Made by a program: the position numbers and the translations under genes
NCBI GenBank assembly: GCA_947372535.1
Contig: CANBUA010000099.1
Span: 1 to 14,851 of the forward strand
DNA: 14,851 bases
Direction of reading: 5' to 3'
DNA from: Burkholderiales bacterium
GTDB lineage: Bacteria > Pseudomonadota > Gammaproteobacteria > Burkholderiales > Burkholderiaceae
The notes under the pieces: generated by a model
Databases searched by the model: none
The model's input: the letters and a program-made list of their open reading frames with translations, nothing else
Told to the model about the DNA's origin: nothing
In this document: positions 1 to 8,620 of the stretch, in pieces
Position numbering within the stretch: the stretch's first letter is position 1
Layout: every line of letters starts with the position of its first letter

Positions 1-821
1 GGGCAGGCGCCCACCGGCGAGTTGAAGGAGAACAGGCGCGGCTCCAGTTCCGAGAGCGAATAGCTGCAGACCGGGCAGGCGAACTTGGCCGAAAACACAT
101 GCTCGTGGCCCGTGTCCATTTCCTGCACCAGGGCGCGGCCATCGGCCAAACGCAAGGCGGCCTCGAAGCTCTCGGCCAGGCGCTGGGCCAGGTCCGATCG
201 AACTTTCAGGCGGTCCACCACCACATCGACATCGTGCTTCTCGTTCTTGACCAGGGGTTTGAGGTCGGCGACCTCCAGCACCTCGCCGTCGATGCGAAAG
301 CGCACATAGCCCTGGGCCTGCATGTCGGCGAACAGCTCCACGTGCTCGCCCTTGCGGTCACGCATCACCGGGGCCAGCACCATCAGCTTGGTCTCTTCGG
401 GCATGGCCAGCACCGCATCGACCATCTGGCTGACGCTCTGGGCGGCCAGCGGCAGGTGGTGATCCGGGCAAAAGGGGGTGCCTGCCCGCGCGAACAGCAG
501 GCGCATGTAGTCGTGGATCTCGGTCACCGTGCCCACGGTCGAGCGCGGGTTGTGGCTGGTGGCCTTTTGCTCGATGGAAATCGCGGGCGACAATCCCTCG
601 ATCACGTCCACGTCGGGCTTGTCCATCAGCTGCAGGAACTGGCGCGCATAGGCGCTCAGGCTCTCCACATAGCGGCGCTGGCCCTCGGCATACAGCGTGT
701 CGAACGCCAGGCTGGATTTACCCGAGCCCGACAGCCCTGTGATGACCACCAACTCATGGCGCGGCAGGTCCAGGTCGACGTTCTTGAGGTTGTGGGTGCG
801 TGCGCCGCGGATGTGGATCAT
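1..821 (-). CDS. uvrA: UvrABC excinuclease subunit A, N-terminal part (cut by window edge)
   Basis: This is the 5' portion (273 codons) of the DNA damage-recognition ATPase of nucleotide excision repair, a cytoplasmic protein that works with UvrB and UvrC. The N-terminus [19 protein letters not shown] is typical of UvrA. A Walker A motif GLSGSGKSS lies at residues 29-37. It is followed by the family-typical [20 protein letters not shown] and [12 protein letters not shown] stretches, then the UvrB-interacting region. The first CxxC (CPVC) of the first zinc module appears near residue 250, and the second pair would begin exactly at the window edge. The family is about 940 residues, so roughly two thirds of the gene lies outside. 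The ATG at 821-819 is the only sensible start. A weak TATCAT -10-like box sits on the minus strand at 897-902, without a convincing -35. I see no CTGT-N8-ACAG LexA box upstream, although uvrA is SOS-controlled in many bacteria. Confidence 0.97.
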   Translation of the reverse strand, partial: MIHIRGARTHNLKNVDLDLPRHELVVITGLSGSGKSSLAFDTLYAEGQRRYVESLSAYARQFLQLMDKPDVDVIEGLSPAISIEQKATSHNPRSTVGTVTEIHDYMRLLFARAGTPFCPDHHLPLAAQSVSQMVDAVLAMPEETKLMVLAPVMRDRKGEHVELFADMQAQGYVRFRIDGEVLEVADLKPLVKNEKHDVDVVVDRLKVRSDLAQRLAESFEAALRLADGRALVQEMDTGHEHVFSAKFACPVCSYSLSELEPRLFSFNSPVGAC

Positions 822-979
822 CTGCGCTGCCAGGCGGGACGGTGGGTAGGGAGGCTGGGAGCGGGGCATCGGGCAAAGCGGAGAGGGCAACCGGGCATGA
901 TACGACGAGGCGCCCATTCCGCCATCTGCCCAGGGATACCCCGACTCAAGTTGACACGCCCCCTTCCGATAACAGGGGC

Positions 980-2113
980 ATGGGTACCCAGGTCATGACT
1001 TCCGCCACAGTTTCATCCCCTCCCACCGCCTCCTGGCTGCTGGGTGATGAGTTGCCGCGTCGTCACTGGCTGCAGCGCATGCTGATGGCCTACGCGCTGT
1101 TCGCTGCGCTCGATGTGCTGCGCGGCATCGGGGTCTGGCAGGGCGTGATCGCCGCCAACGATTGGGGCATCGTGCTGGCCTACGACGCTGGCTGGATGGG
1201 CCTGTCCTACGCCGCCGTGCGCTTGGGGCTGACCGCCGATTTCAAGGACCCTGCGATCACCGTGCCCCAGGTCTGGATGGCACTGGGCTCGATCGTGCTG
1301 TCTTTTGCTTTCCTTGACCTGGGCCGGCTGGCCCTGATGCCTTTGCTGTGCGGCACCTTGGCGCTGGGGCTGTACCAGCTGGCACCCAAACATGTCCTGG
1401 CCAGCGGCGGCGTGACCCTGCTGGTGCTGGGCGTGCTGACCTTGCTGATGTCCAGCCTGGCCGGCGCGGGCTTCCAGACCGTGCCCGTGGCCATCTCCCT
1501 GATCACGGCCCTGGCCACGCTGCCCGTTCTGGCCTGGCTGGCCCAGCGCGTGCGTGCCGCCCAGGCCGACGAAGCCCTGCAACGCCAACGCCTGCAAGAG
1601 GCCTTGAGCGAGTTGGAAGCGCTCAGCACCCAGGACCCGCTCACTGGCCTGGCCAACCACCGCCACATGCTGGAACTGCTGGCCGCCGAATGCAAACGCC
1701 ATGCGCGTGGCGGTCGCCCCTTCTGCCTGGCCATGCTCGATGTCGATCACCTGAACCTGGTCAACGACAGCCAGGGCCGCGAGCGCGGCGACGACGTCCT
1801 CAAACAACTTGCCGCGCTCTCCAAAGCCCACCTGCGGGCCTCCGACGTGATGGCGCGCTGGAGCGGCGAGGAGTTCGTGCTGCTGATGCCCGACACCGAA
1901 CTCGATGGCGGCAAGCGCTCGCTGGACCGCCTGCGCGAGCACTTGTTCACCCGCTGGGGCTACTACGACGGCGGCAAGTGGTTGCCCATGAACTGTTCGG
2001 CCGGCGTGACCCGCTACCGCACCGGCGAAGACATCCGCCAGACCCTGTCCCGGGCCGAAGACGCCCTGCGCGCGGCCAAGACCCGACAACACGACCGCGC
2101 GGTGGCCGCATGA
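980..2113 (+). CDS. Membrane-bound GGDEF protein, probably active diguanylate cyclase (first of a pair)
   Basis: This is a predicted inner-membrane diguanylate cyclase making c-di-GMP from two GTP. About six hydrophobic segments (residues ~34-187) form an N-terminal sensor region of no class I recognise. A short coiled coil (~190-217) links it to a GGDEF domain that opens with DPLTGL at 219. The signature is SGEEF (295-299), with the first Gly replaced by Ser but both acidic residues kept. The inhibitory RxxD site (R286-D289) lies five residues before it. Guanine-contacting N262 and D271 are present, but the usual GH..GD reads GRERGD and DxxFK reads DHLNL. The start is uncertain: ATG 980 (377 aa) or ATG 995 (372 aa), neither with a clean Shine-Dalgarno sequence. 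The stop overlaps the next gene's start as ATGA, implying translational coupling. Cyclase activity is inferred from motif retention. Confidence 0.9.
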   Translation: MGTQVMTSATVSSPPTASWLLGDELPRRHWLQRMLMAYALFAALDVLRGIGVWQGVIAANDWGIVLAYDAGWMGLSYAAVRLGLTADFKDPAITVPQVWMALGSIVLSFAFLDLGRLALMPLLCGTLALGLYQLAPKHVLASGGVTLLVLGVLTLLMSSLAGAGFQTVPVAISLITALATLPVLAWLAQRVRAAQADEALQRQRLQEALSELEALSTQDPLTGLANHRHMLELLAAECKRHARGGRPFCLAMLDVDHLNLVNDSQGRERGDDVLKQLAALSKAHLRASDVMARWSGEEFVLLMPDTELDGGKRSLDRLREHLFTRWGYYDGGKWLPMNCSAGVTRYRTGEDIRQTLSRAEDALRAAKTRQHDRAVAA

Positions 2114-3012
2114 ACACCAACACCTTGCCCACCCCCAGCACCCCGGCACACCGCCTGACACCGGCTCAGGCAGAGATCCTCTCCGCATTGGCCTCGCTGG
2201 CCTTGCTGGCGCTGTACGTGGTTTGGCCAGACGGCCGCGGTGCCACCTTGCAGCTGCTGTGCCTCATCCCCTTGCTCGGCATGTTCCTGCTCAGCCCGCA
2301 TGACCTGCTGATCACGGGCGGGCTCAGCCTGGGCCTGCTGTTGATCGTGCTGCTGGCCCTGTGGGTGGTGCCGCCTTTGGGCATGCTGTCCTGGGATCCC
2401 ATGCATGACGGCATGCCCGCCCTCATGGCCAGCCTCATCCTGCCCTTGATCACCACCTTCGCCTACCGCCATGCCCAACGGCGCGAGCAGGTGGCCGAAC
2501 AAAGGCTGGCCTTGCAGGAGGCCCACGACAAGATGAAGATCATGGCCGCCAAGGACCCCTTGACCGGCCTGGCCAACCAGCAGCAAATGAGCCTGGCCCT
2601 CAACCAGGAGTTCAAGCGCGCACAACGGGCCAGCACCCCCATGAGCCTGGCCTGGCTGGACCTGGACCATTTGGGCGCCTACAACGACCAGCATGGCCAC
2701 GAGGCCGGCGACCAATTGCTGTGCCGCTTCGCACAGCAACTGCAAGATGCCTTCCGCGAAAACGAGGTGGTGGCGCGCTGGAGCGGCGCTGCCTTCATGG
2801 TGATTTTCACCGACAGCCACCTGGAGCAGGCCACTGCCGGCCTGGAGCGCCTGCGTGAGACGGTGGCCGAGCAGCAGTTGGGCCTGAGCTTCTCGGCCGC
2901 CCTGGTGACCCGCCGCGATGGCGATCGCTTGGACGATTTGATCGGCCGCGCCCAGACCAGCCTGCAACGCGCCAAAGCCCAAGGCCGCGACCGCGTGATC
3001 TGCACGCCCTGA
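2110..3012 (+). CDS. Membrane-bound degenerate GGDEF protein (second of a pair)
   Basis: This 300-aa protein is a shorter sibling of the upstream cyclase and starts inside its stop codon (ATGA). About four hydrophobic segments (residues ~21-39, 45-62, 66-88, 104-118) are followed by a coiled-coil linker and a GGDEF domain beginning DPLTGLAN at 149, which is identical to the upstream copy there. The signature is SGAAF (225-229): both catalytic acidic positions are Ala. The RxxD inhibitory site reads RENE (216-219), so its Asp is lost too. In contrast, the GHEAGD stretch (196-201) and the C-terminal AKAQGRDR segment are better conserved than in the upstream protein. By family knowledge it should not make c-di-GMP by itself. 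It may bind GTP, partner the upstream protein or act as a regulator; that is inference. Confidence 0.9.
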   Translation: MNTNTLPTPSTPAHRLTPAQAEILSALASLALLALYVVWPDGRGATLQLLCLIPLLGMFLLSPHDLLITGGLSLGLLLIVLLALWVVPPLGMLSWDPMHDGMPALMASLILPLITTFAYRHAQRREQVAEQRLALQEAHDKMKIMAAKDPLTGLANQQQMSLALNQEFKRAQRASTPMSLAWLDLDHLGAYNDQHGHEAGDQLLCRFAQQLQDAFRENEVVARWSGAAFMVIFTDSHLEQATAGLERLRETVAEQQLGLSFSAALVTRRDGDRLDDLIGRAQTSLQRAKAQGRDRVICTP

Positions 3013-3056
3013 GGACCGCCGCGATCAACGCGTCACCTCGGCAAACCCACGGCCAT

Positions 3057-3968
3057 TCAACCGCCGATTTCAGGCACGCAACGCGCCTCAATCCCACCCA
3101 GCCGTTCGATCTCAATGCGCACCACATCGCCCGCGCGCAAAAAACGCGGCGGCTCGAAACCAGCGCCCACGCCACTGCATGTGCCTGTGAAAATCACATC
3201 GCCAGGCTCCAGCGTCATCGCCTGGCTGATCAACGCGATCTGGGCCCACACGTTGTGGATCATCAAGCGGGTGTTGCTGCTCTGGCGCAGCTCGCCGTTG
3301 ACCCAACAGCGCATGTCCAGCCCGTGCGGATCGCCCAGCTCATCGGCCGTCGTCAGCCAGGGGCCAAACGGCGCGTGCGTGTCAAACGACTTGCCCAGCG
3401 TCCATTGCGACGTGCGCTTTTGCCAATCCCGCACCGAGACATCGTTGCCCACTGCATAACCAAAGACCGCCAAGTGCGCCTGGTCGGCCGGCACATGCTT
3501 GCAGCGCTGGCCGATCACCGCCACCAGTTCGGCTTCATAGTCGGTCTTGTCCGAGACCCGCGGCAGCACGATGTCGTCGAAAGGCCCGTTGATGGCATTG
3601 GCCAGTTTGGGGAACCACACCTGGTGCTCGGGCACTGTGCGCGTCTCGCCCACGATGCGCTCGTTGATGTGATCGAGGTAGTTCAACCCAATCGCCAGGG
3701 TCTTGCCTGGCCGGGGCACGGGCGCCAGCAACTGCACGTCGGCCAGCGGCTCGGCCAGTTCGTCCACGTCAAGCAGCACCTGCACAGGGCCTTCGATCAC
3801 CGCCCAGCGTTCGATCACCTCGGCCATGCCCTCGTGGGGCGCCAGCAAGCCCGGTGGCAAGCCACGGTGCAGGGAGATCACCTGATCGCCACTGGCCTCG
3901 TCGGCGCGCAACACACCCACTTCCACGTTGGATGACCGCTTGACAGAACGAAAGCTGACCAGACGCAT
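3057..3968 (-). CDS. Fumarylacetoacetate hydrolase (FAH) family protein
   Basis: This 303-aa cytosolic enzyme has the FAH fold, a family of metal-dependent hydrolases, isomerases and decarboxylases acting on 2-oxo/enol acids. Metal ligands are visible as E145 and E147 in DYEAEL and D176 in GNDVSVRD. GKSFDTHAPFGPW (192-204) and GDVIFTGTCSGVG (256-268) are typical active-site segments. The closest families are ureidoglycolate lyase-like, acylpyruvase-like and 2-hydroxyhepta-2,4-diene-1,7-dioate isomerase-like proteins, and sequence alone does not choose between them. An in-frame extension to 4001 exists, but the ATG at 3968 has a strong AGGAGGT six bases upstream, so I use that. It lies 78 bp downstream of pyrF on the same strand and could be the last gene of a purB-pyrF transcript, though no metabolic link is evident. 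Confidence 0.9.
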   Translation of the reverse strand: MRLVSFRSVKRSSNVEVGVLRADEASGDQVISLHRGLPPGLLAPHEGMAEVIERWAVIEGPVQVLLDVDELAEPLADVQLLAPVPRPGKTLAIGLNYLDHINERIVGETRTVPEHQVWFPKLANAINGPFDDIVLPRVSDKTDYEAELVAVIGQRCKHVPADQAHLAVFGYAVGNDVSVRDWQKRTSQWTLGKSFDTHAPFGPWLTTADELGDPHGLDMRCWVNGELRQSSNTRLMIHNVWAQIALISQAMTLEPGDVIFTGTCSGVGAGFEPPRFLRAGDVVRIEIERLGGIEARCVPEIGG

Positions 3969-3972
3969 ACAC

Positions 3973-3979
3973 ACCTCCT
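3973..3979 (-). promoter_or_regulatory. Strong Shine-Dalgarno deciding the FAH-family start
   Basis: AGGAGGT on the minus strand lies four bases before the ATG at 3968-3966. It fixes the start at MRLVSF rather than at the longer in-frame extension to 4001. Confidence 0.75.
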
Positions 3980-4046
3980 GAGCTTGATGATGACGTGACA
4001 CGCCCCCGATCAGACAAAGGGCGAAGGACCCCAGTGTCGCTCAGTG

Positions 4047-4895
4047 TCAAGCGACGGCGGCCGCATCCTTGAGTTGCTGCCGTGTCCGCAAGGCTACCAG
4101 CCTGGCAGCGTGCGCGAAATCATCCCCACTGCTGGCGTAGAGCACCGCGCGTGAACTGTTGACGATGATTGGCCCCGTGACGGAGCCATCGGCCGCCCGG
4201 CGCAGCCCGGCCTTGACCGTGGCCTCGGCATCGCCGCCTTGCGCGCCCACGCCAGGGATCAGCAAAGGCAGGGTCGGTGCCAGTTCGCGAACCCGCGCGA
4301 TTTCTTCGGGAAAGGTCGCGCCCACCACCAGGCCCAGTTGCCCGCTGGTGTTCCAGGGGCCGGCGGCCTGCGCGGCCAAATGCTCATAGACACGCGGGTT
4401 GCCCGGCACATCGGCCAGGCGCAGGTTCTGCAAATCCGAGCCACCGGGATTGGACGTGCGGCACAGCAGGATCACGCCCTTGCTGGAATAGCGCAGGAAA
4501 GGCTCGATGGTGTCGAAACCCATGAAGGGCGAGAGCGTGACCGCATCGGCCTGGTACCGCACAAAAGCCTCACGGGCGTATTGCTCGGCCGTGCTGCCGA
4601 TGTCACCGCGCTTGGCATCCAGGATGATGGGCACCTGGGGCGCCACGCGCTGGATGTAGGCCATGAGGCGCTCAAGCTGGTCCTCGGCCCGCTGCCCAGC
4701 GAAGTAGGCGATCTGCGGCTTGAAGGCGCAGACCACATCCTTGGTGGCATCAACGATGGCCGCGCAGAAATCGAAGATCCGCTCGGCATCGTTCTTCCAG
4801 GCGCCCGGCAGCTTGGACGGCTCCGGGTCCAGGCCCACGCACAGCATGGAATCGTTGAGTTGCTGGGCGTGGCGGAGTCGGTCGATGAAGCTCAT
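4047..4895 (-). CDS. pyrF: Orotidine 5'-phosphate decarboxylase, group 2
   Basis: This 282-aa cytosolic enzyme converts OMP to UMP, the last step of de novo UMP synthesis. Its length and the N-terminal [20 protein letters not shown] are typical of the group 2 (longer) PyrF of betaproteobacteria and actinobacteria. Visible motifs are GLDP (21-24), the FKPQ lysine (K59) and the catalytic DAKRGDIG (93-100) with its Asp-Lys-Asp residues. The phosphate-binding IPGVGAQGG and [11 protein letters not shown] segments lie near the C-terminus. A TTG codon six bases further upstream (4901) could also start it, but ATG 4895 matches the family N-terminus. It follows purB by 24 bp on the same strand, so cotranscription is likely. 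Confidence 0.96.
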   Translation of the reverse strand: MSFIDRLRHAQQLNDSMLCVGLDPEPSKLPGAWKNDAERIFDFCAAIVDATKDVVCAFKPQIAYFAGQRAEDQLERLMAYIQRVAPQVPIILDAKRGDIGSTAEQYAREAFVRYQADAVTLSPFMGFDTIEPFLRYSSKGVILLCRTSNPGGSDLQNLRLADVPGNPRVYEHLAAQAAGPWNTSGQLGLVVGATFPEEIARVRELAPTLPLLIPGVGAQGGDAEATVKAGLRRAADGSVTGPIIVNSSRAVLYASSGDDFAHAARLVALRTRQQLKDAAAVA

Positions 4896-4919
4896 GCTCA
4901 AGTCGCCTTGGATTGAAGG

Positions 4920-6353
<1,434 letters not shown>

Positions 6354-6369
6354 TCATGAAACAGGCCCC

Positions 6370-7845
6370 TCAGTCGAGCGTGCCGTACCGCGAGACGAAA
6401 GATGGCTGGGTGGTCTGGCTCTCGGCGCCGTGGCGGTCTCTGGCGGCCGCCGCATCGGGCTGCACCGACAGCGGATCGGCCTCCGGCAGCCAATAAGCCA
6501 TCAGGACCTCGGCGTCCACCCGGCTCCACACCGTCATGGCCTGCCAGCGCATGCGGCGCGTCGACACCACGGCCCAAGGCCAGTACAGGCCCAGCGTCAG
6601 CAACAGGCGCAAGGTGTTGCGGGCAAACAGCCGCGTGTAGGCCGAACGCGAAAGACGGCTGCGGAATCTCAGGTGCCGGTTGCCCGAACGATTCCAGACG
6701 GCCTCCAGCATGGCCGCATCCATGGAGGGAATCCACATTGCCGTCACGACCGTCACCGCCAAGCCCGCCGCCCCCACGATCATTGCCCGGGGCACCGTGG
6801 GCTGCCATGCCAGCCAGGCCGACAGCAGCAGCGCCAACGCCCCCGCGATCAGCAAGGCCCACATGCCGGCCGAGGCTGCACTGCGCCCCAGAGCCGCCCA
6901 AATGTCGCCGCGCTTGGCCTGCCATTGCAAGCGCAACGGGCCCAGGCGGATGTGGTGCTGCCGATAGCGGTAGAAGGACCACGCGGCCGAAGGCAGGTAC
7001 AGCAGCCACAGCACCAGCATGGCCGCCGCCGCCTGCCAGGCGCGGCCCGCCGTGGCTTGATGCGACGCCGCCGCCATGGCCCAGGCCGCCCCCAGGAACA
7101 AGGCCAGCGGCAACCAACTCACCTTGTAGAGGGTTGTCCAAGGCCCGTCGAACCACAGCGCGCGGCCAGCCCAGGTGATGGAACTTACTTGGTGGTTGAT
7201 CTGAAGGTAGACCAGCAAGGGCCAGACCAGTGTGCCCAAGGTCAAGGCCGCCATGCCGGTCCAGAACGACCCGACAGATGCGCCAACCAGTCCCAGCCAC
7301 AAGGCCGCCGTCATGCCCAGGCGAGGCATCAACAAACGGTTGGGCAGGTAGAAATCCATGCGGTGACCCGCGACCTCGGTATGCCGCAGGAAATGCCGTT
7401 GCGAGCGCCGATGCGTCCAGGGCCAGGCCAGGCCCAGGGTGAGGATCAACAACAGCGCATTGCCCAACCAGATCCTGGCGTAGCCCTGACCCGTGGCGTC
7501 AAAGCGCACTGGCCATTGCTGCACTTCACCATGCGGCAGGCGAGGCACATCGCGCACGGGCCCACGGCGACGTTGGCGCTTGGCCGCGCGCGGACGCGGC
7601 AATGCCTCCACTTCCTGCTCATGCCCCAAGGGGGCCGGCAAGGTGGAACCGATGACATTCGGCTGACGGCTGGTGGTGGCCGCAGGGCGGACCTCGGAGA
7701 GGTCATCCAGCGCGTCGACGGCTCGTGGGTAGAGCGGGCGCACACTCGATGCTTCACGGACCATGGGTTGATGCACGGCCTCGTAGAGGTTGTCCAGATC
7801 GGCCAGCCGAACGACGTGCGCGGTGGTTCTGATGGCTTTGTCCAT
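6370..7845 (-). CDS. DUF898 (YjgN-like) multi-pass membrane protein with long N-terminal extension
   Basis: This 491-aa predicted inner-membrane protein has unknown biochemical function. Residues ~113-445 look like DUF898/YjgN. The opening FDATGQGYARIWLGN runs into a hydrophobic segment ending TLGLAWPW with a basic HRRSQRHF loop, and several further membrane segments follow. A second copy of the same pattern (LFARNTLRLLLTLGLYWPW, then STRRMRW) lies at ~406-434, so the family's internal repeat is visible. Residues 1-110 are a soluble, low-complexity extension rich in Pro, Ala and Arg, including KRQRRR near 89-94. Start choice: ATG 7845 or GTG 7863 (497 aa), both without a clear Shine-Dalgarno. 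It ends 82 bp before purB on the same strand and is divergent from the glutathione transferase gene. I infer no role in nucleotide synthesis. Confidence 0.85.
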   Translation of the reverse strand: MDKAIRTTAHVVRLADLDNLYEAVHQPMVREASSVRPLYPRAVDALDDLSEVRPAATTSRQPNVIGSTLPAPLGHEQEVEALPRPRAAKRQRRRGPVRDVPRLPHGEVQQWPVRFDATGQGYARIWLGNALLLILTLGLAWPWTHRRSQRHFLRHTEVAGHRMDFYLPNRLLMPRLGMTAALWLGLVGASVGSFWTGMAALTLGTLVWPLLVYLQINHQVSSITWAGRALWFDGPWTTLYKVSWLPLALFLGAAWAMAAASHQATAGRAWQAAAAMLVLWLLYLPSAAWSFYRYRQHHIRLGPLRLQWQAKRGDIWAALGRSAASAGMWALLIAGALALLLSAWLAWQPTVPRAMIVGAAGLAVTVVTAMWIPSMDAAMLEAVWNRSGNRHLRFRSRLSRSAYTRLFARNTLRLLLTLGLYWPWAVVSTRRMRWQAMTVWSRVDAEVLMAYWLPEADPLSVQPDAAAARDRHGAESQTTQPSFVSRYGTLD

Positions 7846-7881
7846 GGTGGTGACGGCGACCACTGTAACCGTCTCACACAG

Positions 7882-7910
7882 CTTTTACGGTGTCACCTGA
7901 ACCCCCTCAA
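7882..7910 (-). promoter_or_regulatory. Candidate promoter of the DUF898 gene
   Basis: On the minus strand, TTGAGG (7905-7910, four of six) is followed by a 17-bp spacer and TAAAAG (7882-7887, four of six). The predicted start near 7875 precedes both possible start codons. A small inverted repeat (7903-7916) overlaps the -35. Confidence 0.35.
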
Positions 7911-7916
7911 TAGGGG
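7903..7916. repeat. Short inverted repeat CCCCT-CAAT-AGGGG in divergent promoter region
   Basis: Two 5-bp arms separated by four bases overlap the candidate -35 of the DUF898 gene. This could be an operator, but it is short enough to occur by chance. Confidence 0.3.
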
Positions 7917-7935
7917 TACGTCGCCACCAGGAAAC

Positions 7936-7951
7936 AAGTGCTCTCGCACTT
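7936..7951. repeat. Inverted repeat AAGTGC-TCTC-GCACTT upstream of the GST gene
   Basis: Perfect 6-bp arms with a 4-base loop lie immediately upstream of a T-run and the TAAAAT box of the GST promoter. In DNA form it would occupy the space between -35 and -10, where repressors bind. As RNA read from further upstream it resembles a weak intrinsic terminator. No upstream plus-strand gene needs one here, so an operator seems the better reading. Confidence 0.4.
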
Positions 7952-7955
7952 TTTG

Positions 7956-7961
7956 TAAAAT
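7956..7961 (+). promoter_or_regulatory. Candidate -10 box of the GST gene
   Basis: TAAAAT (five of six) stands 29 bp before the GST ATG in the context TTTTTGTAAAATC. There is no recognisable TTGACA at the usual distance; the region 7933-7938 reads AACAAG. Transcription would start near 7968. Confidence 0.4.
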
Positions 7962-7990
7962 CAGCGCTCAATTGCACATCACGGCACTCC

Positions 7991-8611
7991 ATGAAACTGA
8001 TTGGTTCCCTGACCAGCCCCTTTGTCCGCAAAGTTCGGGTGGTCCTCGCTGAAAAAAAACTCGACTACAAGTTCGACATCGAGGACGTCTGGGATGCCGG
8101 CACGCAGATCCATGAGGCCAATCCTTTGGGCAAGGTGCCCTGCCTGGTGATGGAAGGCGGCGAAGCCATCTTCGATTCGCGCGTCATCGTCGAATACGTC
8201 GACACCTTGTCCCCGGTGGGCAAACTCATGCCCCTGACCGGCCGCGAGCGGGTCGAGGTCAAGACCTGGGAGGCCCTGGCCGATGGCCTGCTGGACGCCG
8301 CCGTGCTGGCCCGCCTGGAAGCCACCTGGCCCGGCCGCAGTGCCGAGCAGCGCAGCCAGGCCTGGATCGACCGGCAGATGCTCAAGGTCAACAGCAGCGT
8401 CAAGGCCATGAGTCAAGGCCTGGGCGACCGCAACTGGTGCACCGGCACCTACTACAGCCTGGCTGACATCGCCGTGGGCTGCGCCTTGGGTTATCTGGAA
8501 TTCCGCTTCCCGGAGTTGAACTGGCGCATCGACCACCCCAACCTCGGCAAGCTCTACGACAAGCTGGCCCTGCGCCAGAGCTTCATCGATTCGGCCCCAC
8601 CCTGCGCCTGA
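7991..8611 (+). CDS. Glutathione S-transferase family protein, YibF-like
   Basis: This 206-aa cytosolic GST-fold protein has a thioredoxin-like N-domain that starts MKLIGSLTSPFVRKV, with Ser9 in the catalytic-Ser position before PFVRK. It has the cis-proline motif NPLGKVP (P50) and the glutathione gamma-glutamyl-binding FDSRVIVEY (D62-S63). The helical C-domain (from ~80) includes the N-capping segment SLADIAVG. Over its whole length it resembles E. coli YibF, including the C-terminal FIDSAPP ending. YibF-type proteins bind glutathione but their natural substrate is unclear, so I give no reaction. It is divergent from the DUF898 gene and converges on the glutamate synthase-like gene with only 9 bp between stop codons and no terminator hairpin. 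Its ATG lacks a clear Shine-Dalgarno. Confidence 0.92.
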   Translation: MKLIGSLTSPFVRKVRVVLAEKKLDYKFDIEDVWDAGTQIHEANPLGKVPCLVMEGGEAIFDSRVIVEYVDTLSPVGKLMPLTGRERVEVKTWEALADGLLDAAVLARLEATWPGRSAEQRSQAWIDRQMLKVNSSVKAMSQGLGDRNWCTGTYYSLADIAVGCALGYLEFRFPELNWRIDHPNLGKLYDKLALRQSFIDSAPPCA

Positions 8612-8620
8612 ATCCAACCA

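Noticed and set aside
951..956. Perfect TTGACA upstream of the first GGDEF gene
   Set aside because: No -10 sequence lies 16-18 bp downstream (974-979 reads AGGGGC), and it is too close to the start codon to serve it.
822..979. LexA (SOS) box for uvrA
   Set aside because: I looked for CTGT-N8-ACAG or a close variant in the uvrA upstream region and found none.
85..998. Plus-strand open frames opposite uvrA
   Set aside because: They lie antisense to an unmistakable uvrA N-terminus. Their His/Gln/Arg-rich translations are what GC-rich antisense frames give.
1013..2982. Long minus-strand open frames (322 and 391 codons) opposite the two GGDEF genes
   Set aside because: The opposite strand encodes recognisable GGDEF proteins. 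The antisense translations are low-complexity Gly/Gln/His-rich and have no domain.
3013..3056. Possible terminator hairpin CGCG-ATCAA-CGCG between convergent GGDEF and FAH genes
   Set aside because: The arms are only 4 bp long and no T-run follows on either strand.
952..4007. 12-mer TGACACGCCCCC occurring at 952-963 and 3996-4007
   Set aside because: In a GC-rich window of this size a few shared 12-mers are expected by chance. The two copies also stand in opposite orientation to the neighbouring genes.
6430..8052. 540-codon plus-strand open frame across the DUF898 gene
   Set aside because: It is antisense to the DUF898 protein, which has real membrane segments and family motifs. It also crosses the intergenic promoter region and overlaps the GST start, and its translation is low-complexity.
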